A DNA stretch of 64,000 nt from Calothrix sp. PCC 7716 (GTDB lineage Bacteria > Cyanobacteriota > Cyanobacteriia > Cyanobacteriales > Nostocaceae), in assembly GCF_019977735.1 (NCBI RefSeq), contig NZ_AP025018.1, positions 992,001 through 1,056,000 on the forward strand. The letters run 5' to 3'. Of the stretch, positions 54,482-63,665 are shown in pieces. The position numbers and the translations under genes were made by a program. Each line of letters starts with the position of its first letter. Positions within the stretch are counted from its first letter, which is position 1. Below the pieces are notes generated by a model, which saw only the letters and a list, made by a program, of their open reading frames with translations, was not told where the DNA came from and did no database searches.

Positions 54482-55810
54482 ATGGACAATCAAGCAATCG
54501 CCAAAGTGCAATATCTCCAACGTCAAGCAGCTTCTCTTTTAATTTATCAGTCTGTGTTAACAGGAGAAGTCGGAGGCGCCTTTTTAGATTTGCTGCAAGC
54601 GATACGTTATAAAGAAGCTGATGCACGCAGTTGTTTGCAAGCTTACGGCAATTACTTTAAATCGCTGGCAACGCTAAATCAAAATTGGGAAGATTATTTA
54701 ATTCTCAAAATTTTACGCTCAGATAACCCTTTCTCGAAGTTAGCGCAGCAGCAAGATATAGAAAGTTTACCAAGCGCATTAATTGCCGCAGTGGAACATG
54801 ACTTACAAATACTCCAAACGCTTTATGAATGTAGTTGTGCAGTGTTAAGCGAATGGGTGCAGTCTGTTGCCCATCTTCCTGTATCGCCAGTTATATGGTA
54901 TGTGGAATCAGATAATGTTGAAACTGTAGAGACGCGACATGTCGCGTCTCCACATGTCGCGTCTCTACATCAATATGAAAACTGGGCAGATGCGACAGAA
55001 ATGTTAGCTTCTTATTATCGGCAATATGGCACAGGATTATTTGCTGAATATAAAGCTTTGCGCTGGCAAGCTAATAACTTTGTTGGTATTCAAAATCCTG
55101 ACTCGGTTAAAATTAGTGAATTGGTTGGTTATGAGTTACAGTATGAGGCTTTATTAAAGAATACAGAGTTTTTACTAGCTGGAGTTGGCGCCTTACATGT
55201 TTTGTTATATGGCAGTCGTGGTTCTGGAAAGTCGTCTTTAGTCAAAGCTTTATTAAACGAGTATTGGGAACGGGGGTTAAGATTGCTCGAAGTCGCAAAA
55301 TCTGAGTTGAAGGATTTACCTATGATTGTCGAGCAGTTGCGTTCTGTGCCGCAAAAATTTATTGTATTCGTTGATGATTTGTCGTTTGAAGATGACGACG
55401 ATGCATTTAAAGCGCTTAAAGTCGTATTAGAAGGTAACTTGACAGCGCGTGCTAAGAATGTAGTGGTATATGCTACATCAAATCGGCGCCATTTGATTCG
55501 TGAGTATTTTGCTGACCGACCAGCACCACGTGATAACGACGAAGTTCATGCTTGGGATACGATGCAAGAGAAACTATCCTTTAGCGACCGTTTTGGTTTA
55601 ACTTTGACGTTTGAAGGCGCCGACCAAAACACTTATCTTAAAATAGTGAGGCATTTAGCAACACTTGCTGGAATTAATATCGATGATAAAGATTTACAGT
55701 ATCAAGCGCTACAGTGGGCAACTCGGCACAATGGACGCTCAGGAAGAACCGCACGACAGTTTGTCGATTACTTAAAAGCTGATATAGCAGTGTTTGGAGA
55801 GAAAACTTAA
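54482..55810 (+). CDS. DUF815-family ATPase with in-frame palindromic repeat
   Basis: A 442-residue AAA-type ATPase. The N-terminal 180 residues are helical. The ATPase (about 225-435) has Walker A LYGSRGSGKSSLVKAL, Walker B KFIVFVDDLSFE and sensor-like VVYATSNRRHLIREYF, features of the DUF815 family. Around residue 150 an extra stretch TRHVASPHVASLHQ is encoded by a palindromic repeat (54926-54968). The function of the family is unknown. It starts 15 bases from the divergent TMEM14 gene. Confidence 0.82.
   Translation: MDNQAIAKVQYLQRQAASLLIYQSVLTGEVGGAFLDLLQAIRYKEADARSCLQAYGNYFKSLATLNQNWEDYLILKILRSDNPFSKLAQQQDIESLPSALIAAVEHDLQILQTLYECSCAVLSEWVQSVAHLPVSPVIWYVESDNVETVETRHVASPHVASLHQYENWADATEMLASYYRQYGTGLFAEYKALRWQANNFVGIQNPDSVKISELVGYELQYEALLKNTEFLLAGVGALHVLLYGSRGSGKSSLVKALLNEYWERGLRLLEVAKSELKDLPMIVEQLRSVPQKFIVFVDDLSFEDDDDAFKALKVVLEGNLTARAKNVVVYATSNRRHLIREYFADRPAPRDNDEVHAWDTMQEKLSFSDRFGLTLTFEGADQNTYLKIVRHLATLAGINIDDKDLQYQALQWATRHNGRSGRTARQFVDYLKADIAVFGEKT
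54926..54968. repeat. GAGACGCGACAT palindrome inside coding sequence
   Basis: GAGACGCGACATGTCGCGTC plus TC is a perfect 22-base palindrome (54929-54950), followed by a partial second unit ATGTCGCGTCTCTAC (54954-54968). It is a dispersed element (compare 26288) and here adds about 14 residues in frame. Confidence 0.85.
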
Positions 55811-55998
55811 ACACGCACCCGAAAGTGTATATACAGGTAAGTATTCCATTTTTTTGCGACATGAAGTAAAGTGTTATACTCACACTTTCCTTATCTCGCT
55901 TTTCAGTGCATGTAGAATATATATAAAATCTCGCAGGAGAAACCAATAGTCAATCATATTCATCCAACTACTACCTACGACTCGCGCACACAATTAAT

Positions 55999-57303
55999 AT
56001 GCAGCCAGCAGTGTCAAGCAATCGATTTCTTATAGGTACAATTGCATTTGTTCTCAGTTTTGGGCTGAGTCTTATTTTTAAGTGGAATTTCGGTGAAGCC
56101 GTTTTTACCGGAATAATCACCGTAATGGCAACTTATATTGCTGCCTTTTGTGTCGATAAAAGGCGCCGAAATTATGAAATGCTAATTCTTGAATCTTACA
56201 GAAAGCGGATTCGCGAACTCGAAGGTGTAGAAGCTAACTTTATTGCCGAAATTAACCAATTAGAAAATCACCGTAATATATTATACAACGAAACCAAGCA
56301 ATTACAGAGTCAAATCAGCGAGCGTCGTAACCAACGCGAAATTCTTAACCGCGAGTTAGGTAGTTTTGTGGGACAGAAAGCCGCACTTGAAACGACTTAT
56401 AATAGATTGCAGCATGAAATAGAGAATATTGAAAGAAGTAAAATAGAGTTGCATAACTCATTTGCTGCTGAAAAGCGTAAGCAAGATTTGAATGTTAGTG
56501 TTTGCCGTGCCGAAATTACACAGTTACAAATACATATAGCAGAGCTAAAGAAACAAAAAGAAGAATTTGAAAATAATTTAACTTTATTAGAAAGACTAAA
56601 ACCACAACTCGAAGAAAAGCTGCATGAACTGCGGGTACAAATTCAAGATTTAGAAGTAAAAGAAAATCATAAAAACAGTATAATATCAGAAAAATCTAAC
56701 GAGCGTAAAACATTAGATTCTAAAATTAAATCTCTTCAAACCAAACTGACTACAAAGCAAGAAGAGTTAAAAACTTTACAAGACCAAATATCATTACTGC
56801 AAGACGAGCGAAACTTGTTACAAACCCAAGTTTGGGAACTTTTGCAGGAAACAGAAAAACTTAACCCAGAATATAGCATTGAAGATAATCATAATATATA
56901 TGATAACGGTGTAGAGCCAGAAGCAGAATTTCCATTTTCTGATTTACTCGGAATTATAGAACCAGTATCAACTCAAAATATTCAATCAGAAAATGAAATA
57001 GTTGAATTGTCAGGAGAATGGGATAATTTTAGGCGCCAGTTAAACCAAAGCGAGTTTTTAGTATTAAAAGCTATATTAGAACAAGAAAATCCTAACCCTT
57101 CAATTAAACAAATAGCAGAAGAGAATATTACAATGCCAAGCTTGTTAATTGATGCGGTCAACGAGTTAGCGAGTAATACAATTGGTGAGTTGATAATTGA
57201 AACCACTTCTGAGTATCCCAAAATATATGTAGAACACATCGAAAATGTTCGTATCATAATAAAAGCAGACTGTACGGCTGCTACCGAAACACACTTCGCC
57301 TAA
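55999..57303 (+). CDS. membrane-anchored coiled-coil protein with possible TerB-C-like end
   Basis: A 434-residue protein. Two hydrophobic segments lie at residues 10-28 and 32-50. A long coiled coil covers about 60-290, rich in Glu, Lys, Leu and Gln (KLTTKQEELKTLQDQISLLQ). An acidic linker leads to a compact C-terminal domain (about 340-425) with FRRQLNQSEFLVLKAILEQE, EENITMPSLLIDAVNELASN and YPKIYVEHIENV. This resembles TerB-C domains, which occur with AAA ATPases and helicases. The BrxD-like ATPase gene 68 bases downstream agrees. The TerB-C call is tentative. Confidence 0.6.
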   Translation: MQPAVSSNRFLIGTIAFVLSFGLSLIFKWNFGEAVFTGIITVMATYIAAFCVDKRRRNYEMLILESYRKRIRELEGVEANFIAEINQLENHRNILYNETKQLQSQISERRNQREILNRELGSFVGQKAALETTYNRLQHEIENIERSKIELHNSFAAEKRKQDLNVSVCRAEITQLQIHIAELKKQKEEFENNLTLLERLKPQLEEKLHELRVQIQDLEVKENHKNSIISEKSNERKTLDSKIKSLQTKLTTKQEELKTLQDQISLLQDERNLLQTQVWELLQETEKLNPEYSIEDNHNIYDNGVEPEAEFPFSDLLGIIEPVSTQNIQSENEIVELSGEWDNFRRQLNQSEFLVLKAILEQENPNPSIKQIAEENITMPSLLIDAVNELASNTIGELIIETTSEYPKIYVEHIENVRIIIKADCTAATETHFA

Positions 57304-57371
57304 TTATGTTAGAACTAGCGTAAAATAAAATATGGCAGATTTTTAATAGACCTGCATAATAGAGGTTTCAA

Positions 57372-58697
57372 ATGGCAAAAGTTAAACTCCCAAAAAAAAT
57401 ATCTATTGGCTTGATAAATTCTTTGGGTGCGGGGGTAGTGCCAAGAGAAGGGGTTGAGCATATTGCAGTGGGACGAGAAAAAGAACTTCAAAGTCTTATC
57501 CAAAATCTTGATGATATGGCTGAAGGAGTAGCGGCTTTTCGTTTTATTATTGGTAATTACGGTTCTGGTAAAAGCTTTTTGCTGCAACTGCTTAGAAACC
57601 GTGCGATGGAACAAGGTTTTGTCGTTGCAGATGCTGACTTATCATCGAGTCGGCGCCTAGCTGGAAGTAATAACGAAGGACTCGCCACTTATCGAGAAAT
57701 GATGAGTCATCTCGCTACAAAAACTCGTCCTGATGGTGGCGCCTTAGTTTCAATATTAGAAGGTTGGATAAATAAAATTCAGCAAGAAGTCGCTTCAACT
57801 TCTGGAATGCGTCCTAATGATGAAGGGTTTGACGACAAAGTAGAAGACAAAATTCGCGAAGTCGTGCAATATATGGAAGACTTAGTTCACGGCTTTGATT
57901 TTGGTAGCGTCATTAGTGCATATTGGCGAGGTTACCGTACTGATGACGATAATTTGAAAAATTCCGCACTTCGGTGGTTACGTGGTGAGTTTACCACAAA
58001 AATCGAAGCTAAACAAGCTTTGGGTGTGCGTGTAATTATCGATGATGAAAGTTGGTACGATTACATCAAACTTTTAGCCAAATTTGTCGCCGAAATTGGT
58101 TATAAAGGGTTATTGATAATGCTTGATGAAGCTGTGAATTTGTATCAAATCCCTACAACTGTGACGCGCGAGAAAAATTACAATCGTTTATTAGGGATAT
58201 TTAATGATACGATGCAGTGTAAAGCCGAGCATTTGGGTGTATTAATTGGTGGAACTACGAAATTTTTAGAAGACCCAAATAGGGGACTGTTTTCTGACTT
58301 AGCATGGCGCCGACGTACAAAAGAAAGTCGGTTTGTTGAAGCTGCTGGTGTGCAAGAATTTTTAGGTCCAGTTATTCGTTTAAACCCACTGAGTGAAGAT
58401 GAGATTTTAAAGCTATTGCAAAAAATCGCTGATATTCATGCATCGAATTATAATAGTACTGCTTTGGGTATACGCGAATGTAAAAGCTTTGTCAAAGAAA
58501 TAGTTAACCGTTTAGGCGCCGATGCACTATTAACTCCTGGTGAAATAGTTCGTGACTTTATCAGCATTTTAAACATTATGCATCAAAACCCGCATCTAAA
58601 GTTTGAAGACATTATTCACGGAGATAACTTTAAACCAACTGTTGCGGGAGTTGATGCACATGAAAGTGATACGGATGTCGCCGAGTTTAGTTTGTAA
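57372..58697 (+). CDS. BrxD-like (DUF2791) P-loop ATPase
   Basis: A 441-residue ATPase. Features in order: an N-terminal GLINSLGAGVVPREGVEHIA segment, GREKELQSLIQNLD, Walker A IIGNYGSGKSFLLQLL, Walker B GLLIMLDEAVNLYQ and the DUF2791-specific FVEAAGVQEFLGPVIRLNPL. BrxD is the corresponding ATPase of type 2 BREX phage-defence loci. DUF2791 also occurs with TerB-C proteins and helicases outside BREX. No BrxZ/PglZ, methylase or Lon gene is seen in the window, so a complete BREX system is not supported. The coiled-coil gene before and the helicase-like gene after may be partners. Confidence 0.85.
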   Translation: MAKVKLPKKISIGLINSLGAGVVPREGVEHIAVGREKELQSLIQNLDDMAEGVAAFRFIIGNYGSGKSFLLQLLRNRAMEQGFVVADADLSSSRRLAGSNNEGLATYREMMSHLATKTRPDGGALVSILEGWINKIQQEVASTSGMRPNDEGFDDKVEDKIREVVQYMEDLVHGFDFGSVISAYWRGYRTDDDNLKNSALRWLRGEFTTKIEAKQALGVRVIIDDESWYDYIKLLAKFVAEIGYKGLLIMLDEAVNLYQIPTTVTREKNYNRLLGIFNDTMQCKAEHLGVLIGGTTKFLEDPNRGLFSDLAWRRRTKESRFVEAAGVQEFLGPVIRLNPLSEDEILKLLQKIADIHASNYNSTALGIRECKSFVKEIVNRLGADALLTPGEIVRDFISILNIMHQNPHLKFEDIIHGDNFKPTVAGVDAHESDTDVAEFSL

Positions 58698-58718
58698 GGT
58701 GGGCTTCGGCCCACCTTA
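58695..58718. terminator. 10-base hairpin with TTCG loop
   Basis: TAAGGTGGGC 58695-58704 pairs with GCCCACCTTA 58709-58718 around a stable TTCG tetraloop. The TAA stop of the BrxD-like gene is its first three bases, and the convergent pcxA gene ends at 58721. It is a probable terminator for both. Confidence 0.8.
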
Positions 58719-58720
58719 CG

Positions 58721-60046
58721 CTACTCATTCATATTACGATAAGTCGCAACAGCCGAAGGAGAAACACGGTTCAAATAACGGAATATCCAATACTTAAAAA
58801 TTGTATCTAAAATCACAGGGAATGTTGCGATGAATAAAAAGATAAAACTGTGATTTCCCGGCAGTCCCCAGTGACGCGAAATACCTTCTAAAATCACTTC
58901 CCAACCGTGTGGGGAGTGGAAACCAACAAAAATATCGGTAAACAGAATAATAATAAACGCTTTGGCACTATCGCTTAAACCGTAAACAATGTGGTCAAAG
59001 AAATCTTTTAAAACGCCAATTTCACGCTTGCTAACCACTAGAAGCCAAGTAAAAGCAACTACAGAAATCATATCTGAAAACACATTTTTAATTGCGTTAG
59101 AGCTTTCAACGCGGTACTCTTCAGCTAGTTCGCGCGCTTCTTCTTGAACCTTTTCTTCCATCTCGGTCGCGGACATTGGTGCTATTAGACCAACTAAGCT
59201 TTGAAATTTAATTCTTTCTTCAAATCTTTCGAGTTCTGTTAGTGCTTCTTCTTCCATTTCGTAATTTATGAAAACCCTGACGCTTTCATTGTTACGAAGA
59301 TGGTCTACTATGGGACCAACTATAAAGGCTTTTGATAATTGATGTGTTAAAATTGGTACTATAATTAATAATAAAATAAACCTAACTGATATTATGGTAC
59401 GACGCTGCGCTTTACGGAAATTTTGAACAACATCTTGTTCTGCCGTTGGGTCTAACTCAACCTGCAACCGACCGATAGTACCTAAAATCGAACGAGGTAA
59501 AACTCCGGTTGTATTAGTTTTACCGCGTGTTGGATTAGTTGATTCTCGAATTTCAAGATTTCTTAACCCTGGTTGAGAAAACGCTGTTTCTGTTTGTGCT
59601 ATGTGTGAACCAAAAAGTGCCGGAGGTGCAATTATTTCATTATCAGTATCAATATTGATATATTTTGCTGTAATTTCATCAATAATTTTTAACTTCGTTA
59701 ATACCTGTTCGGGATTAACTAATTCTACCCCATACATGACGGCGCCACGAGTATTCGACTCGTTAAAAAAGAAGCGACTTGAATTAAACTCAGTGAGTCT
59801 CATTCTCACGAGCCTTAATTGTTTTCTAAGGAAGGACTCAAAGTAGTCATTTACACTGCTTCTTTCGCTTTGATCAATGCTTATTTGACTACCATTAAAA
59901 TGTTCATCTTCAATTTGCTTGATATACAAAGCTGCTTGGTAAGCTTCTTCTAAAGAACGTGCTGGTGTTTTTAAATACCACTTATAAAGTGATACCAAGT
60001 AAGCATAAACTTTTTGAGAGATACTAAGGTTATTCATTGCAGGCAA
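58721..60046 (-). CDS. pcxA: proton extrusion protein PcxA (CemA homologue)
   Basis: A 441-residue protein. The N-terminal part is soluble and helical (AYLVSLYKWYLKTPARSLEE). The C-terminal 220 residues hold four membrane segments with the CemA-family signature SVVAFTWLLVVSKREIGVLK, LFTDIFVGFHSPHGWE and FKYWIFRYLNRVSPSAVATY. PcxA (CotA) is needed for light-induced proton release and pH control in the cytoplasmic membrane. It is inserted, in opposite direction, between the BrxD-like gene and the helicase-like gene. Confidence 0.92.
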   Translation of the reverse strand: MPAMNNLSISQKVYAYLVSLYKWYLKTPARSLEEAYQAALYIKQIEDEHFNGSQISIDQSERSSVNDYFESFLRKQLRLVRMRLTEFNSSRFFFNESNTRGAVMYGVELVNPEQVLTKLKIIDEITAKYINIDTDNEIIAPPALFGSHIAQTETAFSQPGLRNLEIRESTNPTRGKTNTTGVLPRSILGTIGRLQVELDPTAEQDVVQNFRKAQRRTIISVRFILLLIIVPILTHQLSKAFIVGPIVDHLRNNESVRVFINYEMEEEALTELERFEERIKFQSLVGLIAPMSATEMEEKVQEEARELAEEYRVESSNAIKNVFSDMISVVAFTWLLVVSKREIGVLKDFFDHIVYGLSDSAKAFIIILFTDIFVGFHSPHGWEVILEGISRHWGLPGNHSFIFLFIATFPVILDTIFKYWIFRYLNRVSPSAVATYRNMNE

Positions 60047-60128
60047 CTATAAGCGCATTATAAGCGTAATTGATTAACCTAGGAGAGTGCATAGGAGTTA
60101 TACTAACAGATTGACAAGGAGGCAGTTT

Positions 60129-62393
60129 GTGATTTTTGATTTGCTCTGGGTACATGGTCCTAGTCGCAGCGGAAAAACCACTCGCTTAGTCGAGCAGTTT
60201 TGCCTTTGGGTGCAAGGCGCCTCGACCATTAATGAAACATTTTATACTAAAAGTACAAGTAAAAAAAGTAGTATTAATACCCCGAAGCGTTTATTTATTC
60301 ATCCAAGCGAACCAGGAGTTTTGGTGTTTGCGGCGAATAATGAAAACAGGAGTGAATTGGCAGATAAAATTGTCACAGCCACACAGGGTAAATACCCCAT
60401 TCGCGTCAAGACACCTTTGGCATTTTTTCAAGAAGAAGTAGTATTATTTTTTCCTTTGTTGGTAGAGTTGTTGAATTTAAAAGCACAGTTTCCGGTGCGG
60501 TTACGTCCAGAGACTGAGCAAGAGTTAGCGAGAAGGTTATGGCGCCCACATTTAGATGACGAAGTGTTACGACGTGCAGGTGTGAATGAGTATCGTTTTG
60601 TGCGTCGAGTTATCGACTTAATGCAGTTAGCAGCAGTGAGTGGGAATAGATGTGAGGATATAACGAGTTTATTAAGTGAAGGGTTAGGAAATGCGACTAA
60701 TTTGGAACCCGAATTTTATTCAGAGTTAATTATAGAGTGGCGTGACTGGTGTAGAACGCGCGGTTTTTTGACGTATGGAGTAATTACAGAGCTTTTTTGT
60801 CAGCATTTACTACCGAATGAAAGTTATCAACGGCGCCTGCGAGAGCGGTATCAGGCGATAATAGCAGATGACGTTGGTGATTATCCGGCTGTGGCCCGTG
60901 ATTTATTTGAGGTGTTGTTGGATAAGGGAGCGATAGGCGCCTTTAGTTATAACCCTGATAATATAGTACGGTTAGGGTTAGGCGCCGACCCAGTTGACCT
61001 AGAACTATTAGCAGAGCGTTGTCGAGTCGAAATATTAACACCCCCATCAAATATAGGTTTGGGTGATGCACTTACAACACAAATGATGGAAGTAGTTAGT
61101 GAGCCAATGACATTGCTAAACTTTCCTGATAATATTAAGTCAATTCAAACAACATCGCGAGCTTCGTTACTCCGTCTAACAGGCGATACAATAGTCTCAT
61201 CTGTTAAATTAAAGCAAGTAGAGCCAAAAGATATTGTGATAATTGCACCTGGTTTAGATGCAATTGCAGAATATACTTTGACAACTATTCTCAGCAAGCA
61301 GAATATTTACGTTAACTTATTAAACAACCAAAGACCTTTAATCGCATCACCTTTAATAAGGGCATTACTGACACTAATATCCTTAATTTATCCTGGAAAC
61401 GGGCGCCTGGTTGACCGAGATGCAGTAGCGGAGATGTTAGTAATATTGAGTCGAGGCAACTTAGCATCTAGAAGTGATAGTGGTGTCACAGAAAGTTTAG
61501 ACAATAAAAAAGAAAACAAACAAGACAACCAACTGGCAACCCCTCACTATCCACATATCGACCCAGTACGTGCAGGTTTAATAGCAGACTACTGCTTCGT
61601 CCCACACCCTGATGCACCTAATTTATTACCACCAACAAGTTTCGACCGTTGGGACAGGTTAGGTTACGCAGCAACCAGAGCATACGAGCAAATATTACAA
61701 TGGATAGAAACACAACGAAGCAGACAGCAAGAACGTGTAATACCCAGTCCCATATCATTACTATATGCAGCCATAGAGAAATTTTTTCTCAACGTCACAA
61801 ATTTACCCTACGACCAAATCACAACACTGCGGGAATTACTAGAAACAGCACAACACTACTGGGAAATTGATACTAGACTGCGAAGCCAAAAACCAGGAGA
61901 AGATGGAAGCAAGACACAGCAACTAACTTTACCAGTTTTTAATGCTCCATTTGCCACAAATTCCACAATTGCAGAATTTATACAACTATTACGACGTGGA
62001 ACAATAGTGTCATATCCTTATCCAGTTCGTCCAGTTGGCCCAGCAGCAAACGCAGTCACAATATCAACAATATTCCAGTACCGTTCAAGTCGTAAAGCGC
62101 ACAAATGGCACTTTTGGCTAGATGCGGGTTCATACTTATGGGCAAAAGGTGGTGCAGCAACATTATACGGCGCCAACTTATTTCTACGCGATAGATTAGG
62201 TCAACCTTGGACAGCAGAAGACGAAACCCTCGCAGAAAACCAACGAGTCAAACGCATTTTAGCCGACCTACTCGCGCGCGTTCAAGACCGACTATATCTA
62301 TGTCACAGCGAACTAGCAGTAAACGGTACTGAACAACTAGGCCCTTTACTACCCCTAGTCAACGCTTCCCTACCACTTACCAATGAAACCTAA
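60129..62393 (+). CDS. UvrD/AddB-type helicase-like protein
   Basis: A start at GTG 60129 is chosen because a perfect AAGGAGG lies seven bases before it; the frame is open 14 codons further. The protein is about 754 residues. Walker A is VHGPSRSGKTTRLVEQF. A Walker B-like strand YQAIIADDVGDYP lacks the usual DEQ. A C-terminal region with TISTIFQYRSSRKAHKWHFW and LARVQDRLYLCHSEL recalls the last SF1 helicase motifs. It resembles helicase/recombination proteins of the UvrD-AddB group with degenerate motifs. It may form a unit with the BrxD-like ATPase although pcxA lies between. Confidence 0.7.
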   Translation: MIFDLLWVHGPSRSGKTTRLVEQFCLWVQGASTINETFYTKSTSKKSSINTPKRLFIHPSEPGVLVFAANNENRSELADKIVTATQGKYPIRVKTPLAFFQEEVVLFFPLLVELLNLKAQFPVRLRPETEQELARRLWRPHLDDEVLRRAGVNEYRFVRRVIDLMQLAAVSGNRCEDITSLLSEGLGNATNLEPEFYSELIIEWRDWCRTRGFLTYGVITELFCQHLLPNESYQRRLRERYQAIIADDVGDYPAVARDLFEVLLDKGAIGAFSYNPDNIVRLGLGADPVDLELLAERCRVEILTPPSNIGLGDALTTQMMEVVSEPMTLLNFPDNIKSIQTTSRASLLRLTGDTIVSSVKLKQVEPKDIVIIAPGLDAIAEYTLTTILSKQNIYVNLLNNQRPLIASPLIRALLTLISLIYPGNGRLVDRDAVAEMLVILSRGNLASRSDSGVTESLDNKKENKQDNQLATPHYPHIDPVRAGLIADYCFVPHPDAPNLLPPTSFDRWDRLGYAATRAYEQILQWIETQRSRQQERVIPSPISLLYAAIEKFFLNVTNLPYDQITTLRELLETAQHYWEIDTRLRSQKPGEDGSKTQQLTLPVFNAPFATNSTIAEFIQLLRRGTIVSYPYPVRPVGPAANAVTISTIFQYRSSRKAHKWHFWLDAGSYLWAKGGAATLYGANLFLRDRLGQPWTAEDETLAENQRVKRILADLLARVQDRLYLCHSELAVNGTEQLGPLLPLVNASLPLTNET

Positions 62394-62703
62394 TAAATTA
62401 TCTTGTAATAAATTATCTTGTGGAACGGGCATCCCTGCCCGTTACTAATTATTAACCCCTAACCCTAATGCCATGTAAATGAGTAATTCTTACCACAGAG
62501 ACACAGAGTACACAGAGAGATTGGCGCCGACTCCCAAACATTAATAACACCGACCAATAGTGTCAGTACAAAATCTGGCACAAACAACCAACAATAGTAA
62601 TCTCGCTTATAGTAATTTAATACCTATAAGCGCGGTGGAAGTATCCACATCTACCATCTAAACTGAGGATATTAGCCTCAATTATATCTGGAGGTGCTGC
62701 AAC
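62394..62703. other. intergenic region with partial CTTGTGG repeat
   Basis: A half-copy of the CTTGTGGAACGGGCATCC family lies at 62417-62443, followed by CCACAGAGACACAGAG repeats near 62500 and a GGCGCC at 62523. AGGTGC near 62692 may serve as the ribosome site of the next gene. No gene is seen. Confidence 0.6.
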
Positions 62704-63513
62704 ATGGTACAACAAGTAACAGAATTTGATACCGCCGACGATTTGGACTTTTACCCAGAGAGCGACGGTAAACCGATGGCAGAGAATACGATACAGTTTC
62801 GTTGGATTGTTTTAATTAAAGAAGGCTTAGAAATATTTTTTGCATCAGTTTTAGATGTATTTGTTGCTGGAGACTTATTATGGTATCCAGTTAGAGGTAA
62901 TAAATATATAAAGTGTGCGCCAGATGCAATGGTAGTCTTTGGTAGACCAAAAGGTGATAGGGGTGCATATGTACAGCACCGTGAAGGAAACGTGGCGCCG
63001 CAAGTAGTATTTGAAGTTCTCTCACCCGGCAATAGAAGTGCCGAAATGAAAAGAAAGTTTAACTTTTACCAAAAATATGGAGTCGAAGAATACTATATTT
63101 ATGACCCGATTAAAAATAATCTACAAGGTTGGTTACGCTCAAATCGCATATTAAAACCAATTGCGAATATAAATAACTGGACAAGCCCGCGTTTAAAAAT
63201 CAAGTTTGTGTTAACACCTGCAACACTTGAAATTTATGAGCCAAACGGTGAAAAGTTTTTAACTCCCGTAGAATTAAAACAAGAAACTATACTTGAACGG
63301 CAGCAGCGTCAACAAGCAGAACAACTTGCTCAACTCGAACGGCAACAGCGTTTACAAGCTGAACAACAGGCTCAACTTGAACGACAACAGCGTGAACTCG
63401 AACGGCAAGCAAGATTGGATGCAGTGCGTCAATTACTACAAATGGGGTTGAGTGTCGAACAAGTTGCACAAGCACTGTCATTAACTATAGAAGAAGTGCA
63501 GCAAATAAGGTAA
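62704..63513 (+). CDS. Uma2-family (DUF820) nuclease-like protein with coiled-coil tail
   Basis: A 269-residue protein. Residues about 20-185 form the Uma2 domain of the PD-(D/E)XK fold: APDAMVVFGRP (Asp), QVVFEVLSPGNRSAEMKRKF (Glu) and YGVEEYYIYDP. The family is greatly expanded in cyanobacteria; activity is unproven. Residues 195-240 are Gln/Glu/Arg repeats of about 13-16 residues (QQAEQLAQLERQQRLQAEQQ). A small helical end (LLQMGLSVEQVAQALSLT) resembles the MGLSxEQIAxxL tail found on Rpn/PD-(D/E)XK transposase-like proteins. Confidence 0.88.
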   Translation: MVQQVTEFDTADDLDFYPESDGKPMAENTIQFRWIVLIKEGLEIFFASVLDVFVAGDLLWYPVRGNKYIKCAPDAMVVFGRPKGDRGAYVQHREGNVAPQVVFEVLSPGNRSAEMKRKFNFYQKYGVEEYYIYDPIKNNLQGWLRSNRILKPIANINNWTSPRLKIKFVLTPATLEIYEPNGEKFLTPVELKQETILERQQRQQAEQLAQLERQQRLQAEQQAQLERQQRELERQARLDAVRQLLQMGLSVEQVAQALSLTIEEVQQIR

Positions 63514-63576
63514 GATTTACTTTTTTGTGATATGCCTAAATGCAACGCGCGCGATACCTCTAGATAGTTTCTCTGT

Positions 63577-63604
63577 GTACAGACCGAATTAATTCGGTCT
63601 GTAC
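63577..63604. repeat. 28-base perfect palindrome
   Basis: GTACAGACCGAATT 63577-63590 followed by AATTCGGTCTGTAC 63591-63604, a perfect palindrome without spacer. It lies between convergent genes. It may be a dispersed element and may act as a terminator for the Uma2-like gene. Confidence 0.8.
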
Positions 63605-63665
63605 GTGTTTCTGTGGTAAAAAAATTAAACCACAAAGGACACGAAGAACATAAAAAAAGAAAAAG

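Noticed and set aside
57372-58697. Reading the BrxD-like gene as part of a full BREX system
   Set aside because: No PglZ/BrxZ, methylase, BrxC or Lon-like gene is present in the window; only the ATPase family matches.
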